A stretch of DNA of 61,021 bases, from positions 1 to 61,021 of the forward strand of contig JAFGTP010000006.1 in the NCBI GenBank assembly GCA_016934035.1, written 5' to 3'. Below the pieces are notes generated by a model. That model saw only the letters and a program-made list of their open reading frames with translations, did not search any database and had not been told where the DNA came from. The stretch comes from Fidelibacterota bacterium. GTDB taxonomy: Bacteria; Fidelibacterota; UBA2242; JAFGTP01. Below, in pieces: positions 46,955 to 56,294 of the stretch. A program made the position numbers and the translations under genes. Numbering within the stretch: position 1 is the stretch's first letter; each line of letters opens with the position of its first letter.

Positions 46955-48568
46955 ATGCCAAAAACAATTTCATCTCTTGTGTTCTTACTGTTCATTCTAA
47001 AGGGTCTTTTGGCCCAGCAACTCCTGACTGTGGCGGAGTCATCGGATTATTTGCGCACATCAACCTATGAAGAGGTAAAATCCTTTATTCGACAACTTCA
47101 GAAACAATATGCCAATATTGCCGTGGAAACGATGGGGACAACCGTTGAAGGCAGAGATATTCCGCTGATGATTATCGCTGATCCTTTACCCGCATCGCCT
47201 GAGGATTTGAAAAATGATGACCGGCTGGTGGTTTATATTCAGGCCAATATTCACGCCGGAGAAATCGAAGGCAAAGAATCGGCCCTGATGCTGGCGCGGG
47301 ATATTTTGGGCCATGACAAAGATCAATTCCTTGAGGACCTGGTGATTCTGATAGTGCCGATTTTCAATGCCGATGGCAATGAAAAATTCAGCACTGAAAA
47401 CCGCAAGACCCAAAATGGCCCGCCATCGGTTGGCATTCGGTACAACAGTCAGAATCTGGACCTCAATCGGGATGCTGTAAAAATCGAAAGCCCGGAAATG
47501 GCCGGCATGATTGAAAATGTACTGAACCGATGGGACCCTTATCTTTCCATTGATTGCCATACCACCAATGGCTCAAAACATGAAGAGCCGGTGACCTTTG
47601 TCTGGGCCAACAATCCCAACGGTGACACTCGTCTGATCGAATATTCCTGGTCGGAACTAAGGCCCTTTGTCAAAAAAAATATGAAAAGCCGGTTCGATGT
47701 CATGGCCGTGGAATATGGCGGTTTCAGGGATTTTTATGATCCTCAAAAGGGATGGGAATCGGTGGGGCCTGAAATTCGTTATGTGGTCAATTATATTGGT
47801 TTGCGCAACCGCCTCTCTCTGTTGTTGGAAAATTACACCTATGCGGACTATCGCACTCGAGTCAAAGGTTCCTATGCCTTTTTGTATTCAGTCCTGGAAT
47901 TGTGTAAAAAAGACAGGGTCAGAATTCAGGAAATGGTCCGACAGGCTGACCGGGAGGTACTGGCCGGTAAAGAATCTTTTGTGGTCGCCTATGAAACCGT
48001 TGCTTATGATGAAAAAATAACCCTGAAAAGCTATGCGATGAGGGTCACTCCCCGTGAAAATTACCCCTGGCCCCAGGTGGATTATGATTTCAATCAACCC
48101 CGGAATTACATCATGCCCTATTTCTGCAAGGTAATTCCGGCCAGGTCCGTGCATTATCCCGTCGGATATTTGATTAACCTGCAGGATCGGGAAGTGGTCC
48201 GGAAATTACAGCAGCACGGCATTGTGGTGGAACAACTGGAAGAGGATTTCACCGCTGAAGTGGAGAAATTTCGTCTCTCTGCCGTCACGGTCGGAGAGCG
48301 TTTGTTTCAGGGTCATCTTCTGACCACCCTAAAGGGCGAATATGAAACCGAGACTCGGTTATTTGCCAAGGGAACCTGTTATATATCCACCCGGCAACTG
48401 CGGGGAAATCTGGCGGCCTGTCTGCTGGAACCGGAATGTGGTGACGGACTGGTAACCTGGAATTTTTTTGATAAATACCTGGTGCAGCAATGGCACGGGT
48501 TGGGAGAATATCCGGTCTACAAAGTGTATCATCAGTTGAATTTTGCAAAAACAGTGGTACGGAAGTAA
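46955..48568 (+). CDS. Exported M14-family zinc carboxypeptidase
   Basis: 537 residues. A signal peptide (about 1-20, ending LLAQ) precedes the M14 catalytic domain. Zinc ligands H100 and E103 (NIHAGEIEGKE) and H202 (DCHTTNG) are present, and the general base is probably E292 (LLLENYTYADY). A C-terminal beta-rich portion follows to residue 537. Probably releases C-terminal residues or modifies peptides outside the cytoplasm. CAGGAGG precedes the ATG. Confidence 0.85.
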   Translation: MPKTISSLVFLLFILKGLLAQQLLTVAESSDYLRTSTYEEVKSFIRQLQKQYANIAVETMGTTVEGRDIPLMIIADPLPASPEDLKNDDRLVVYIQANIHAGEIEGKESALMLARDILGHDKDQFLEDLVILIVPIFNADGNEKFSTENRKTQNGPPSVGIRYNSQNLDLNRDAVKIESPEMAGMIENVLNRWDPYLSIDCHTTNGSKHEEPVTFVWANNPNGDTRLIEYSWSELRPFVKKNMKSRFDVMAVEYGGFRDFYDPQKGWESVGPEIRYVVNYIGLRNRLSLLLENYTYADYRTRVKGSYAFLYSVLELCKKDRVRIQEMVRQADREVLAGKESFVVAYETVAYDEKITLKSYAMRVTPRENYPWPQVDYDFNQPRNYIMPYFCKVIPARSVHYPVGYLINLQDREVVRKLQQHGIVVEQLEEDFTAEVEKFRLSAVTVGERLFQGHLLTTLKGEYETETRLFAKGTCYISTRQLRGNLAACLLEPECGDGLVTWNFFDKYLVQQWHGLGEYPVYKVYHQLNFAKTVVRK

Positions 48569-48664
48569 TCATTTATATTTATACAGAATTATGGATAAAT
48601 TCATAACAATTGCTTATTTTTTAGACTTGTTAATTGATAATGAATTTATGGAGAATGACCACCA

Positions 48665-49849
48665 TTGAAAGACCCAAAATCCTTTTCGCGACAGTTGGAT
48701 TCGCTTCTGATAAAAATCGGGAAAGACGCTTCCCATGAAAATTTTATATCTTCCATTATGAATGAACTGGTCAACAATTTCGGTAAGGAATTGATGATCA
48801 CCGATGGCTGTATTTATGACCAGCGGGACACCAAGTTTCTATTGGTCTATGAACTCAAAGAAAATACGTGGGCCAAGGAAATCAGCATGGATAGTCCGGC
48901 GATCAACCTGATCAAGGAAAACAACAGCTATATTTATGACGATCCGGTATTGCGCAGGGAATTCGGCTGTAAAATCGAATCCTGCCTGACGCCGGCCGCG
49001 ATCAATATCAATACACCGGAACGCCAGTTGCTGATCGTCTTCGGCCTTTATGACGGCTGGGTGCGCGAAGAGATATCCCTCTTTATCAATGCGTTTCAGA
49101 TGGCTTTGAGTTTCCGGCTTTTTTCTGATATTATGGATACGGAACTGACCAAGGCGGTCCAGATCCAGCAAAGTCTTTTGCCCAAATCCGCACCGAAATT
49201 TCCCGGCTTTGATATCGCCGGCCAATCCATTCCCACCATCATTGTGGGAGGCGATTTTTATGAGTATTTTGAGACCGATGAAGGCTACCTGGGCGTCAGT
49301 ATCGGAGATGCCAGTGGCCATGGCATTCCGGCTGCTTTGCTGGTTCGTGATGTGGTTGTGGGCCTGCGCATGGGATTGGCCAGTCGGTTCAAACTGACCT
49401 ACATACTCAAAAAACTAAATACAGTCATTCAAAAAAATTCCTTTGCCAGCAACTTTGTTTCCCTGGTTTTGGGTGAATTTGAAAAAGACGGCCACTTTTT
49501 TTATGTCAATGCCGGCCATCCGGCGCCCTTTCTCATTGAGGGCAATAAAATTACCGAACTGGCATCTACGGGAATGGTACTGGGTTTTCTCAAAGACCTG
49601 GATGTTCAGCGGTCCCATGTTCACATCCGGCAAGGTTCTGTGCTGGTTTTGTATACCGATGGTATTATTGAACGGGCCAATGAGGATGGTGAGCAATACG
49701 AAATTCAGCGGCTGCAGGACCTGGTGATGGAAAACCAGAAGAAAAGCGCCCGGGAAATTCTGGACCTCATCTACCGTGATGTGTATAATTTTGGCGGGGC
49801 TGTGCATTGGGAGGATGATGCTTCGGTAGTGGTGATCAAGCGGGTTTAA
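48665..49849 (+). CDS. GAF-like plus SpoIIE/RsbU-type serine phosphatase
   Basis: 394 residues. The N-terminal 150 residues look GAF-like; the C-terminal PP2C domain of SpoIIE type has IQQSLLPKSAPKFPGFDIAG, then metal-site motifs GGDFYEYF, SIGDASGHGIPAALL, YTDGIIERANEDGE and WEDDASVVVIKRV. Such phosphatases activate partner-switching cascades by dephosphorylating anti-anti-sigma factors. No anti-sigma or STAS gene is adjacent. TTG start, GGAG about 12 bases upstream. A bidirectional terminator follows. Confidence 0.85.
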   Translation: MKDPKSFSRQLDSLLIKIGKDASHENFISSIMNELVNNFGKELMITDGCIYDQRDTKFLLVYELKENTWAKEISMDSPAINLIKENNSYIYDDPVLRREFGCKIESCLTPAAININTPERQLLIVFGLYDGWVREEISLFINAFQMALSFRLFSDIMDTELTKAVQIQQSLLPKSAPKFPGFDIAGQSIPTIIVGGDFYEYFETDEGYLGVSIGDASGHGIPAALLVRDVVVGLRMGLASRFKLTYILKKLNTVIQKNSFASNFVSLVLGEFEKDGHFFYVNAGHPAPFLIEGNKITELASTGMVLGFLKDLDVQRSHVHIRQGSVLVLYTDGIIERANEDGEQYEIQRLQDLVMENQKKSAREILDLIYRDVYNFGGAVHWEDDASVVVIKRV

Positions 49850-49853
49850 ACTT

Positions 49854-49887
49854 AAAAAAGGCGATAATAAATTTTATTGCCTTTTTT
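49854..49887. terminator. Bidirectional terminator after the SpoIIE phosphatase
   Basis: AAAAAAGGC and GCCTTTTTT pair around a central partial stem (ATAA/TTAT), with A and T runs on either side. It lies between converging reading frames. Confidence 0.82.
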
Positions 49888-50206
49888 GTATTACTATTTT
49901 TTTATCCGCAGGTAAAATTTCTGTCACGCCATCAATTACCAGATTATCCAATCCTTTAACCTCATCGGATAAAAATTTTGCAACAAAATTTCCCCTGTCG
50001 CCAGATTTCCATCTGTTGATTTCAAATTCATTTAACGTCACCATGGAACCAACCCCTGAATGATAACTGATATCTGTATGAAGGGTGGCTGTCGTACTGC
50101 TGCTTTGAATATTCAGCACATTAGGGGCTACATCAATATTGATGAAAATTTTTTCACCCCAGGAAAAACTGAATAACAGAACCAGAAAAGGGGAAAAATT
50201 ATTTGA
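49874..50206 (-). pseudogene. Small exported protein without a usable start codon
   Basis: An open frame of 110 codons, read from the minus strand, begins after a TAA at 50207-50209. It first encodes a signal-peptide-like stretch (FSPFLVLLFSFSWG), then IFINIDVAPNVLNIQSSS and a beta-rich remainder. No ATG/GTG/TTG precedes the signal peptide; a GTG at 50119 would remove it. In a neighbouring frame the T5-C4-T4 run (about 50182-50194) could have shifted from a normal N-terminus. It therefore looks broken at the 5' end. Family not recognised. Confidence 0.45.
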
Positions 50207-50254
50207 TTAAATTTTTTGAAAATGACTGGTTTTTGATTGAAACTGTTTTTTATG

Positions 50255-50956
50255 TTATCTCACACAATTTCTTAAAATACCAATTCCTTCGATTTCCACT
50301 TCAACTGTATCGCCGGATGTCAGTGGTCCGACTCCGGAAGGTGTGCCGGTCATGATAATATCGCCGGTGTTCAGGGTGAAATTTTTTGAGATAAAGGAGA
50401 CAATATCGGGAATTTTAAATATCATCATGGAGGTATTGGCTTGCTGGACGATTTTTCCGTTTAACCGACAGTTTATTTGAAGATTTTGAGGGTCCGGGAG
50501 GTCTTCTTTCAGAACCAGGCAGGGGCCGATGGGACCAAAGGTGTCAAAGGATTTTCCACGAAACCAGCCGCCTTTGTCGGAAATTTGAATATTTCGCTGG
50601 CTGACATCATTCATACAGGTGTAACCCAGAATATAATTCATGGATTCTGCCGGAGAAATATCCTTGCAGTTGCGGCTGATAATCATAGCCAGTTCCGCCT
50701 CGTAATCTACACGCGGTACAGGGAAATGATAAGTTTCAGCAATTTTCGGAAAGATGATCGACTCTTCGTGGCCAATCAGAACATTGGGTGTTTTGTTAAA
50801 AAGCACCGGTTCGGTTGGTATCGCCTGTGATCCGCCGGTAGCCTTTTGGGAAACACTTTCTTGAATGTGGTCATGATAATTCAGACCGAGGCAGATGATT
50901 TTTGTCGGGTTGACAGTGTATTTTTGAGGTCTGTTTTTGATGGGCATATGCAACAT
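50255..50956 (-). CDS. Fumarylacetoacetate-hydrolase-family enzyme
   Basis: 233 residues. FAH-fold motifs are visible: KIICLGLNYHDHIQES, metal-ligand region VDYEAELAMI, CMNDVSQRNIQ, GKSFDTFGPIGPCLV and IIMTGTPSGVGPL. Family members hydrolyse or decarboxylate acylpyruvates and similar degradation products of aromatics. It is divergent from the MarR gene, with 96 bases between the starts, and the operator palindrome at 51026 lies in that gap. So it may belong to the same regulon. Substrate unknown. Confidence 0.88.
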   Translation of the reverse strand: MLHMPIKNRPQKYTVNPTKIICLGLNYHDHIQESVSQKATGGSQAIPTEPVLFNKTPNVLIGHEESIIFPKIAETYHFPVPRVDYEAELAMIISRNCKDISPAESMNYILGYTCMNDVSQRNIQISDKGGWFRGKSFDTFGPIGPCLVLKEDLPDPQNLQINCRLNGKIVQQANTSMMIFKIPDIVSFISKNFTLNTGDIIMTGTPSGVGPLTSGDTVEVEIEGIGILRNCVR

Positions 50957-51017
50957 AGGATTCTCTTCATTAATGAAAGAAAGTTATGTGAAAAAATGAA
51001 AAAATAAAATAAAAACC

Positions 51018-51046
51018 TTGACATAACTACTAATTAGTAGTATTTT
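51018..51046 (+). promoter_or_regulatory. marR promoter
   Basis: TTGACA (51018-51023) is a perfect -35, then 17 bases, then TATTTT (51041-51046). The expected transcription start is near 51053, the A of the marR ATG, so the mRNA may be leaderless; no Shine-Dalgarno sequence is visible. The operator palindrome fills the spacer. Confidence 0.65.
51026..51041. promoter_or_regulatory. MarR operator 1
   Basis: Perfect 16-base palindrome ACTACTAATTAGTAGT lying between the -35 and -10 elements of marR and in the gap shared with the divergent FAH gene. A protein bound here would block RNA polymerase. The same core occurs upstream of pirin. Confidence 0.72.
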
Positions 51047-51052
51047 ATCGCC

Positions 51053-51496
51053 ATGAAGAACAAAAAAGAATATAGCGAAACCAGTCAGTTAAACCTCAGG
51101 TCCCTGGTGATTTTTTCCCGGGCTTCACAAACAGTGCACCGGCAAGAGGTTCAGACTATTCGGGCTTCGGGCTTGACTGTCAGCCAGTTTGGTGTTTTGG
51201 AAGCCCTCTACCACAAAGGGCCCCTGCGTATCTCGGTGGTTATGGAAAAAATTCTTTCCACAGGCGGAAACATGACAGTGGTGATCAACAACCTGTTGAA
51301 AAACGGACTGATTGCGAAATACAGTGACCCGCAGGATTCCCGCGCCAATATTGTCGAGCTGACTCCCGCCGGGAAGGGCATGATGGAAAAATACTTTCCG
51401 GACCATGTAAAAAATATCGATGGCATTTTTTCCGTACTGTCTGAGGAGGAAAAAAAAGAAATGATTCGTCTGTTAAAAAAACTGGCTCGTGTATAG
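51053..51496 (+). CDS. MarR-family transcriptional regulator
   Basis: 147 residues, winged-helix repressor typical of the MarR family, with recognition helix region in VMEKILSTGGNMTVVINNLL and the wing at IAKYSDPQDSRANIVELTPAGKG. Its own promoter spacer contains a perfect palindrome (51026-51041), and a second copy lies before the pirin gene 23 bases after its stop. Pirin and WrbA suggest that it senses quinones or other electrophiles. This is inference from context; the ligand is not visible. The transcript may be leaderless. Confidence 0.88.
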   Translation: MKNKKEYSETSQLNLRSLVIFSRASQTVHRQEVQTIRASGLTVSQFGVLEALYHKGPLRISVVMEKILSTGGNMTVVINNLLKNGLIAKYSDPQDSRANIVELTPAGKGMMEKYFPDHVKNIDGIFSVLSEEEKKEMIRLLKKLARV

Positions 51497-51518
51497 GAAC
51501 CTTTTTTTAACCTTATAG

Positions 51519-51530
51519 TACTAATTAGTA
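51519..51530. promoter_or_regulatory. MarR operator 2 upstream of pirin
   Basis: Palindrome TACTAATTAGTA, the 12-base core of operator 1, five bases before the first in-frame ATG of the pirin gene. The shared core is strong evidence for a common regulator. It could control readthrough or a separate promoter. Confidence 0.68.
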
Positions 51531-51546
51531 GTTTATGGAGATGAAG

Positions 51547-52260
51547 ATGATTAACCTGATAAAAAATGAAACCATGGGAAAAGCGGATGATGGATGGCTG
51601 AAAACCCATTACCATTTTTCCTTTGCTAACTATTATAATCCGGACAACATGAATTTCGGAGTGCTCAGAGTGCTGAATGATGATACAATTCTGCCTGAAA
51701 ACGGCTTTGATACCCACCCTCATAAAAATATGGAAATCATTACCTATGTCGTTGAAGGTGAGTTGACTCATAAAGATAGTCATGGGAATTATGGAAAAAT
51801 CGGACGGGGCGGAATGCAATATATGAGTGCCGGCAGTGGCATTTTTCACAGTGAACACAATCTGGGAGAGCGACCGCTTCGCCTGCTGCAGCTCTGGATA
51901 CTCCCCGAAGTGGATGGCCTGAAACCCAATTATGGTGAATTGTCTCTGCCCTGGGAAAATCGCTTGAATCGATGGCTAAAAGTGGTAGCATCAGTCCGGG
52001 ATCACGAGGCACCTATTCAGATTTACCAGGATGCCGTTATTTTTGTCGCATTTTTAGAAAAAGGAAAGAGATTACACTTTGCACTTTCAGAAAACCGCCA
52101 GGCTTATCTGGTACAAATTGAAGGCAATTCACGGGTCAATGGAAAAGAATGCCGGCAACGGGATGCACTGGAAGTGATTGGTGAAAACATAGACGCGGCT
52201 GCGAATACTGACAGCCACTATTTATTAATTGAAATGAAAAAAAACGGAGATGAAAAATGA
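51547..52260 (+). CDS. Pirin-family cupin protein
   Basis: 237 residues from ATG 51547; TGGAG at 51536-51540 is six bases upstream, so this start is preferred over ATG 51535 and 51541. Cupin motifs include [13 protein letters not shown] near the start, then [21 protein letters not shown] and [13 protein letters not shown]. The metal-binding histidines are in HPHKNME and HSEHN. Pirins of the YhhW type have quercetinase activity and are induced with quinone-stress genes. It overlaps wrbA by four bases. Confidence 0.88.
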   Translation: MINLIKNETMGKADDGWLKTHYHFSFANYYNPDNMNFGVLRVLNDDTILPENGFDTHPHKNMEIITYVVEGELTHKDSHGNYGKIGRGGMQYMSAGSGIFHSEHNLGERPLRLLQLWILPEVDGLKPNYGELSLPWENRLNRWLKVVASVRDHEAPIQIYQDAVIFVAFLEKGKRLHFALSENRQAYLVQIEGNSRVNGKECRQRDALEVIGENIDAAANTDSHYLLIEMKKNGDEK

Positions 52261-52877
52261 AAATATTAGTTTTATTTTATTCCACCTATGGTCATATCTA
52301 TCAGATGGCGGAAGCCGTTGCCGCAGGTGCAAATGAGGTTCCGGGAGCAGAAGTGTTGCTGCGAAGGGTCCCGGAAACCCTGTCCCGTGAAATTCTTGAA
52401 AAAATGAATGCTGTTGAAGCCCAGAAAGCCTTTGGCCAGGTGCTGATAGCAACACTGGAGGATCTCGAGCAGGCGGATGCCATTATTTTTGGTGTTTCCA
52501 CACGCTACGGTATGATGGCTGCGCAGATGAAACAATTTTTGGACTCTACCGGACAGTTGTGGGCCAAAGGGGCCCTGGTGGGTAAAGTGGGAGGTGTTTT
52601 TACCAGTACTGCCACCCAGCACGGCGGACAGGAGGAATCAATTCGCTCTTTTCATACACTTATGCTGCATCATGGAATGCTGATCGCTGGGTTGCCCTAT
52701 TCTTTTCAGGGACAGATGGGTGTGGAAGAGGTAAAAGGTGGCTCACCCTACGGCGCTTCCACCATTGCCGGTGGTGATGGCAGCAGAATGCCGTCAAACA
52801 TTGAACTTGAGGGGGCCAAATTCCAGGGTAAATACATTGCCGGTATTGCAAAAAAACTGGCAACTGAGTTTGTTTAA
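52257..52877 (+). CDS. wrbA: NAD(P)H:quinone oxidoreductase, WrbA family
   Basis: 206 residues, flavodoxin-like FMN enzyme that reduces quinones by two electrons. The phosphate-binding loop [18 protein letters not shown] opens the protein; [16 protein letters not shown] and [15 protein letters not shown] are typical WrbA blocks, as is the late [17 protein letters not shown] segment. It overlaps the pirin gene by four bases, so both proteins are made from the same transcript. A terminator follows. Confidence 0.92.
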   Translation: MKILVLFYSTYGHIYQMAEAVAAGANEVPGAEVLLRRVPETLSREILEKMNAVEAQKAFGQVLIATLEDLEQADAIIFGVSTRYGMMAAQMKQFLDSTGQLWAKGALVGKVGGVFTSTATQHGGQEESIRSFHTLMLHHGMLIAGLPYSFQGQMGVEEVKGGSPYGASTIAGGDGSRMPSNIELEGAKFQGKYIAGIAKKLATEFV

Positions 52878-52913
52878 TCACACCAAAACGCCCTACCTCC
52901 TCTATTAGAAGGG

Positions 52914-52949
52914 AAAAGGTTGCAGACTTCGTTCTGCAGCCTTTTTTTT
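52914..52949 (+). terminator. Terminator of the pirin-wrbA operon
   Basis: AAGGTTGCAGA and TCTGCAGCCTT form an 11-base stem (one G-T) with loop CTTCGT, followed by TTTTTT. Confidence 0.9.
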
Positions 52950-53002
52950 CATATCCCTGAAGTTGTTTGCGCATTTTCCAAATTGCCTTTAAATTAAAAT
53001 TC

Positions 53003-54115
53003 ATGTTAAAGATGAAAATGAAACCAAAATATTTATCCATAACCTCATTTCCGGCTGTTTTAATTTTTATTTTTCTTTGGCCTCACTGCGATTCTGCCAC
53101 CGACGGAATGGAAGGGTCAAATTTTGAATGGTCATTTTCAACACCAGTTTCAGAAAAGATTGACCCTGTTCAATTGGATTCTGCTTTTGTGGCGGCAGAA
53201 AATACCGGCTACATGGATGCCTTACTGGTGGTCCAGAACGGGCGTCTGATCAGGGAAAGCTATTTTAACGGGTACCATGAAGATGACCCACACAATGTGA
53301 TGTCTGTGTCAAAAAGTTTCCTTTCTGTCATTGCAGGGGTTGCGCATGAAATGGGTTACATCAGCAATTTGGATACTGCGGTACTGGATTATTTTCCGGA
53401 ATATATCACCCCGAATATGGACAACCGGAAATACGATATTACCCTTCGGCACCTGTTGACAATGCAAATGGGGATTGCCTCGGAATCTGATAATTCTTAT
53501 GAACTTTACATGGAATTGTACAACAGTGATGACTGGATTGCTGAAACCCTGGACCTGCCTTTAATCAGTGCTCCGGGAGAAGCCATGCATTATAATACCT
53601 TTCAGACACATCTTTTGTCCGCTGTCATCACTCGGGCAGCAGGCTGCAATACGCTCAAATTCGCCCGTCAGCACCTTTTTGAAAAGATGAAAATTGATTG
53701 CGATCAATGGGAAAAGGGACCGCAGGGATATTATTTTGGTGGCAATTCCATGTATTTTACACCGAGGGAAATGGCGGTGCTGGGCTTGCTGGTGTTGAAT
53801 CGGGGTCTGATTGATGATGAGCAGCTCATCAGCGAGAAATGGATAGACCTGATGTTGACAAAAACCCGGCCTGCCGATGCGCCTGCCTGGGGTGTGCTCA
53901 GGGATTATAATTACGGCTATCTCTGGTGGCTGGGCAAGATCAATGACTTCCAACTCTTTATGGCCCTTGGGTACGGTGGGCAAACAGTACTCGTTTTTCC
54001 GGAATTGGACTTGATTGTGGTGACGACCGCCAATGAAAACATCATGCCCGACGTGGACCATGAAAGGCCGATTCTGGACATTGTCTCCCGCTATATTTTG
54101 CCCTCCCTTTTCTGA
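53003..54115 (+). CDS. Serine hydrolase, beta-lactamase/penicillin-binding fold
   Basis: About 370 residues. An N-terminal hydrophobic segment (LSITSFPAVLIFIFLW) indicates export. The active-site SxxK is S101-V-S-K104 (MSVSKSFLS), followed by the Tyr motif YNT in AMHYNTFQTHL and a GYGGQ turn replacing KTG. These define the class C-like serine hydrolase group, mostly esterases or peptidases rather than true beta-lactamases. Several starts are possible (TTG 52967, ATG 53003, 53012, 53018), none with a good ribosome-binding site. Confidence 0.82.
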   Translation: MLKMKMKPKYLSITSFPAVLIFIFLWPHCDSATDGMEGSNFEWSFSTPVSEKIDPVQLDSAFVAAENTGYMDALLVVQNGRLIRESYFNGYHEDDPHNVMSVSKSFLSVIAGVAHEMGYISNLDTAVLDYFPEYITPNMDNRKYDITLRHLLTMQMGIASESDNSYELYMELYNSDDWIAETLDLPLISAPGEAMHYNTFQTHLLSAVITRAAGCNTLKFARQHLFEKMKIDCDQWEKGPQGYYFGGNSMYFTPREMAVLGLLVLNRGLIDDEQLISEKWIDLMLTKTRPADAPAWGVLRDYNYGYLWWLGKINDFQLFMALGYGGQTVLVFPELDLIVVTTANENIMPDVDHERPILDIVSRYILPSLF

Positions 54116-54177
54116 TAGTTTTTTACCCCGGGTCAAGAACTGATTTTAAAATTCCTGAGAATTTCTTATTTTGATTC

Positions 54178-55851
54178 ATGAATAAAAATTTCCTCCTTTT
54201 GCTGTTCATGGTTTCCTTTTTATTGTCTTCAGAAAATCCAGTTATTATCGAAGTTTCTGACAGTACCTTATATGAATTTACAGAGGATTTTTATGGAATC
54301 CAGTACAACAAATACGCCTTTAATTCACCAAGAGCATTAGAAAAAATGGAACCGCTGCAAATCAGATGGGTGCGCCAATGGGCCTATCCATCCCGCTTTC
54401 ATCCGACGCCGGAGGCCTGGGATTGGAAAGAACTGGATGAAAAGATCAACCAGGCGGATTCCTTAGGTTACAATATTCTGCTATGCCTTTTTCAGGGTGA
54501 AGACTGGAATATTGATGGTACCGATGATTGCTGGTGGCAGGTGGATTCCGCAACGATCCACTGGAAAACTGCAGCTTACGAATTAGCCAGCCGGTATCAG
54601 GACAAAGTGGACAGGTTCCTGTTGTTTGACGAATTGCATTATCTGGAGCCTGACAGCAAATATTACATTTCTTTCAAGCGATCGGCTGAGATTTATATGG
54701 AGGCCGCCAGAGAAATCAAAAAAGTCAGTCCGGACCTGAAAGTTGGCGGGCCCTCGGGATTTGCCGGATGGGAAAATGGTCACTGGGCCAATTATGTGTT
54801 GCAGGAGCCACAAGGCCGGGAACACCTTGATTTCATTACTTCGAACATTTTTTTGATCTGGAGTCCGGAAGAAACCGACAAAACCATTGTAGACCGAACC
54901 ATTTGGTATGAAGAGGCCCCCCAAAAGATTCGGAAAATGATTGGCGAGTCGTGTCCGCCGATTATTCTCGACGCTTACAATATTAATGGACTTTGGCAAC
55001 TGGACGGTGAACCTTGGACCGATCCCAGGAACACCAATTTTTTAGGGGCCCTATATCATGCTCTGGCAAAACTTCATGCAGCCAAAGGAAATTTTGATTT
55101 GACTCTGCACTGGGATACTTTGGGTGGCTTTGGCATTTTTCAATGGTTTCCGGATTATACAGAAAATCCAAACTATTTCTGCTGGAAATTTTTAATTGAT
55201 TTCGGTGGATTGGAGTCCGGCTCCCGGCTGGTTGAATGTCTGACTTCGGAAAATCCTCAGGACTTGCTTTCTCATCATGGCGGCATGAATGTTATGGGTT
55301 ACAAAGTGCAGCCCTTTGCTGTAAAAAATAAACAGGATGAATATGATATTATTTTGATTAACAAGTATGATACAAATGAAGATGTCAAGATTTTATCACC
55401 GGAAAGAATTGCTGCCAATTACCGATTATATCGATTCGATGAAACCAATCAGACCGATAATTTTCCATTGATAGAGAATGGAAATATTAAAAATGACACA
55501 ATCTCCATTCATTGTCCAGCCATGAGTATCAGTGTGGTCCAGGTGCGAAAGGGAATCGTGGTTGGTATTGATCGTGATAAAATTCTGTCAGGATTCGAGT
55601 TGTCTCAAAACTATCCCAATCCTTTCAACAGCGAAACCACCATTGAATATCACCTGTCCGGGAGTGCGCCGGTAACCCTTGATATTTTCAGTGTTATTGG
55701 AAAAAGAGTAGACCGGCTGGTCCATCAAAATCAAGGCCATGGGACCTACAAAATTACCTGGGCTCCCAGTGATTTAGCCACCGGCCTCTATTATTACAAA
55801 ATTCAAATTGGTAAAAACCACGAAATAAAAAAAATGGTATACTTAAAATGA
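54178..55851 (+). CDS. Secreted TIM-barrel glycoside hydrolase with T9SS type A tail
   Basis: 557 residues, signal peptide (about 1-18). A GH39-like TIM-barrel is suggested by DFYGIQYNKYAFNS, IRWVRQWAYPSRFHPT, FLLFDELHYLEPDSK and PPIILDAYNINGLW; the catalytic acids may be in the FDE and LDAY strands. The last ~85 residues (FELSQNYPNPFNSETTIEY, then GLYYYKIQ...MVYLK) are a clear type IX sorting domain. It leads a tight run with DUF1801, acetolactate decarboxylase and GGT. Substrate unknown. Confidence 0.78.
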   Translation: MNKNFLLLLFMVSFLLSSENPVIIEVSDSTLYEFTEDFYGIQYNKYAFNSPRALEKMEPLQIRWVRQWAYPSRFHPTPEAWDWKELDEKINQADSLGYNILLCLFQGEDWNIDGTDDCWWQVDSATIHWKTAAYELASRYQDKVDRFLLFDELHYLEPDSKYYISFKRSAEIYMEAAREIKKVSPDLKVGGPSGFAGWENGHWANYVLQEPQGREHLDFITSNIFLIWSPEETDKTIVDRTIWYEEAPQKIRKMIGESCPPIILDAYNINGLWQLDGEPWTDPRNTNFLGALYHALAKLHAAKGNFDLTLHWDTLGGFGIFQWFPDYTENPNYFCWKFLIDFGGLESGSRLVECLTSENPQDLLSHHGGMNVMGYKVQPFAVKNKQDEYDIILINKYDTNEDVKILSPERIAANYRLYRFDETNQTDNFPLIENGNIKNDTISIHCPAMSISVVQVRKGIVVGIDRDKILSGFELSQNYPNPFNSETTIEYHLSGSAPVTLDIFSVIGKRVDRLVHQNQGHGTYKITWAPSDLATGLYYYKIQIGKNHEIKKMVYLK

Positions 55852-56294
55852 GATCAGAAACAAAAACCGTTGAAGCATATCTGAAGGAATTACCCGATGA
55901 TAGAAAAGCAATCATCAGCAAAGTCAGAGAAGTTATTCTGAAGAATTTGCCTGAAGGTTATGAAGAGGTCATGAACTGGGGGATGATCACCTACCAGGTA
56001 CCCCTGGAATATTATTCGAAAACCTACAACCGAAAACCGCTGATGTATGCAGCTCTGGCATCCCAGAAAAACCACATGGCGGTTTACCTCACCGGCATCT
56101 ATATTGATGAAGAAAAAAGGCGGCAATTTGAATCGGATTATATAGCCACCGGTAAAAAATTAAATGCGGGAAAGTCCTGTGTCAGGTTTAAAAATCTCAA
56201 TGACCTTCCTTTGGATTTAATCGGGAAAACTATTGGTTCGATGGCAATGGATGATTTCATTGACCAGGTCGAAAAAAACAGGAGCAAGTCATGA
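55848..56294 (+). CDS. DUF1801 domain protein
   Basis: 148 residues with the DUF1801 pattern: VEAYLKELPDDRKAIISKVREVILKNLPEGYEEVMNWGMI (described in parts) and MAVYLTGIY, then a helix with AGKSCVRFKNLNDLPLDLIG. Function not defined. It overlaps both neighbours by four bases, so it is translated from the same operon. A cytoplasmic product in a run of exported enzymes. Confidence 0.82.
   Translation: MRSETKTVEAYLKELPDDRKAIISKVREVILKNLPEGYEEVMNWGMITYQVPLEYYSKTYNRKPLMYAALASQKNHMAVYLTGIYIDEEKRRQFESDYIATGKKLNAGKSCVRFKNLNDLPLDLIGKTIGSMAMDDFIDQVEKNRSKS

Noticed and set aside
53003..54115. A resistance beta-lactamase
   Set aside because: The KTG box is replaced by GYGGQ and the context is metabolic, so an esterase or peptidase-type serine hydrolase is likelier.
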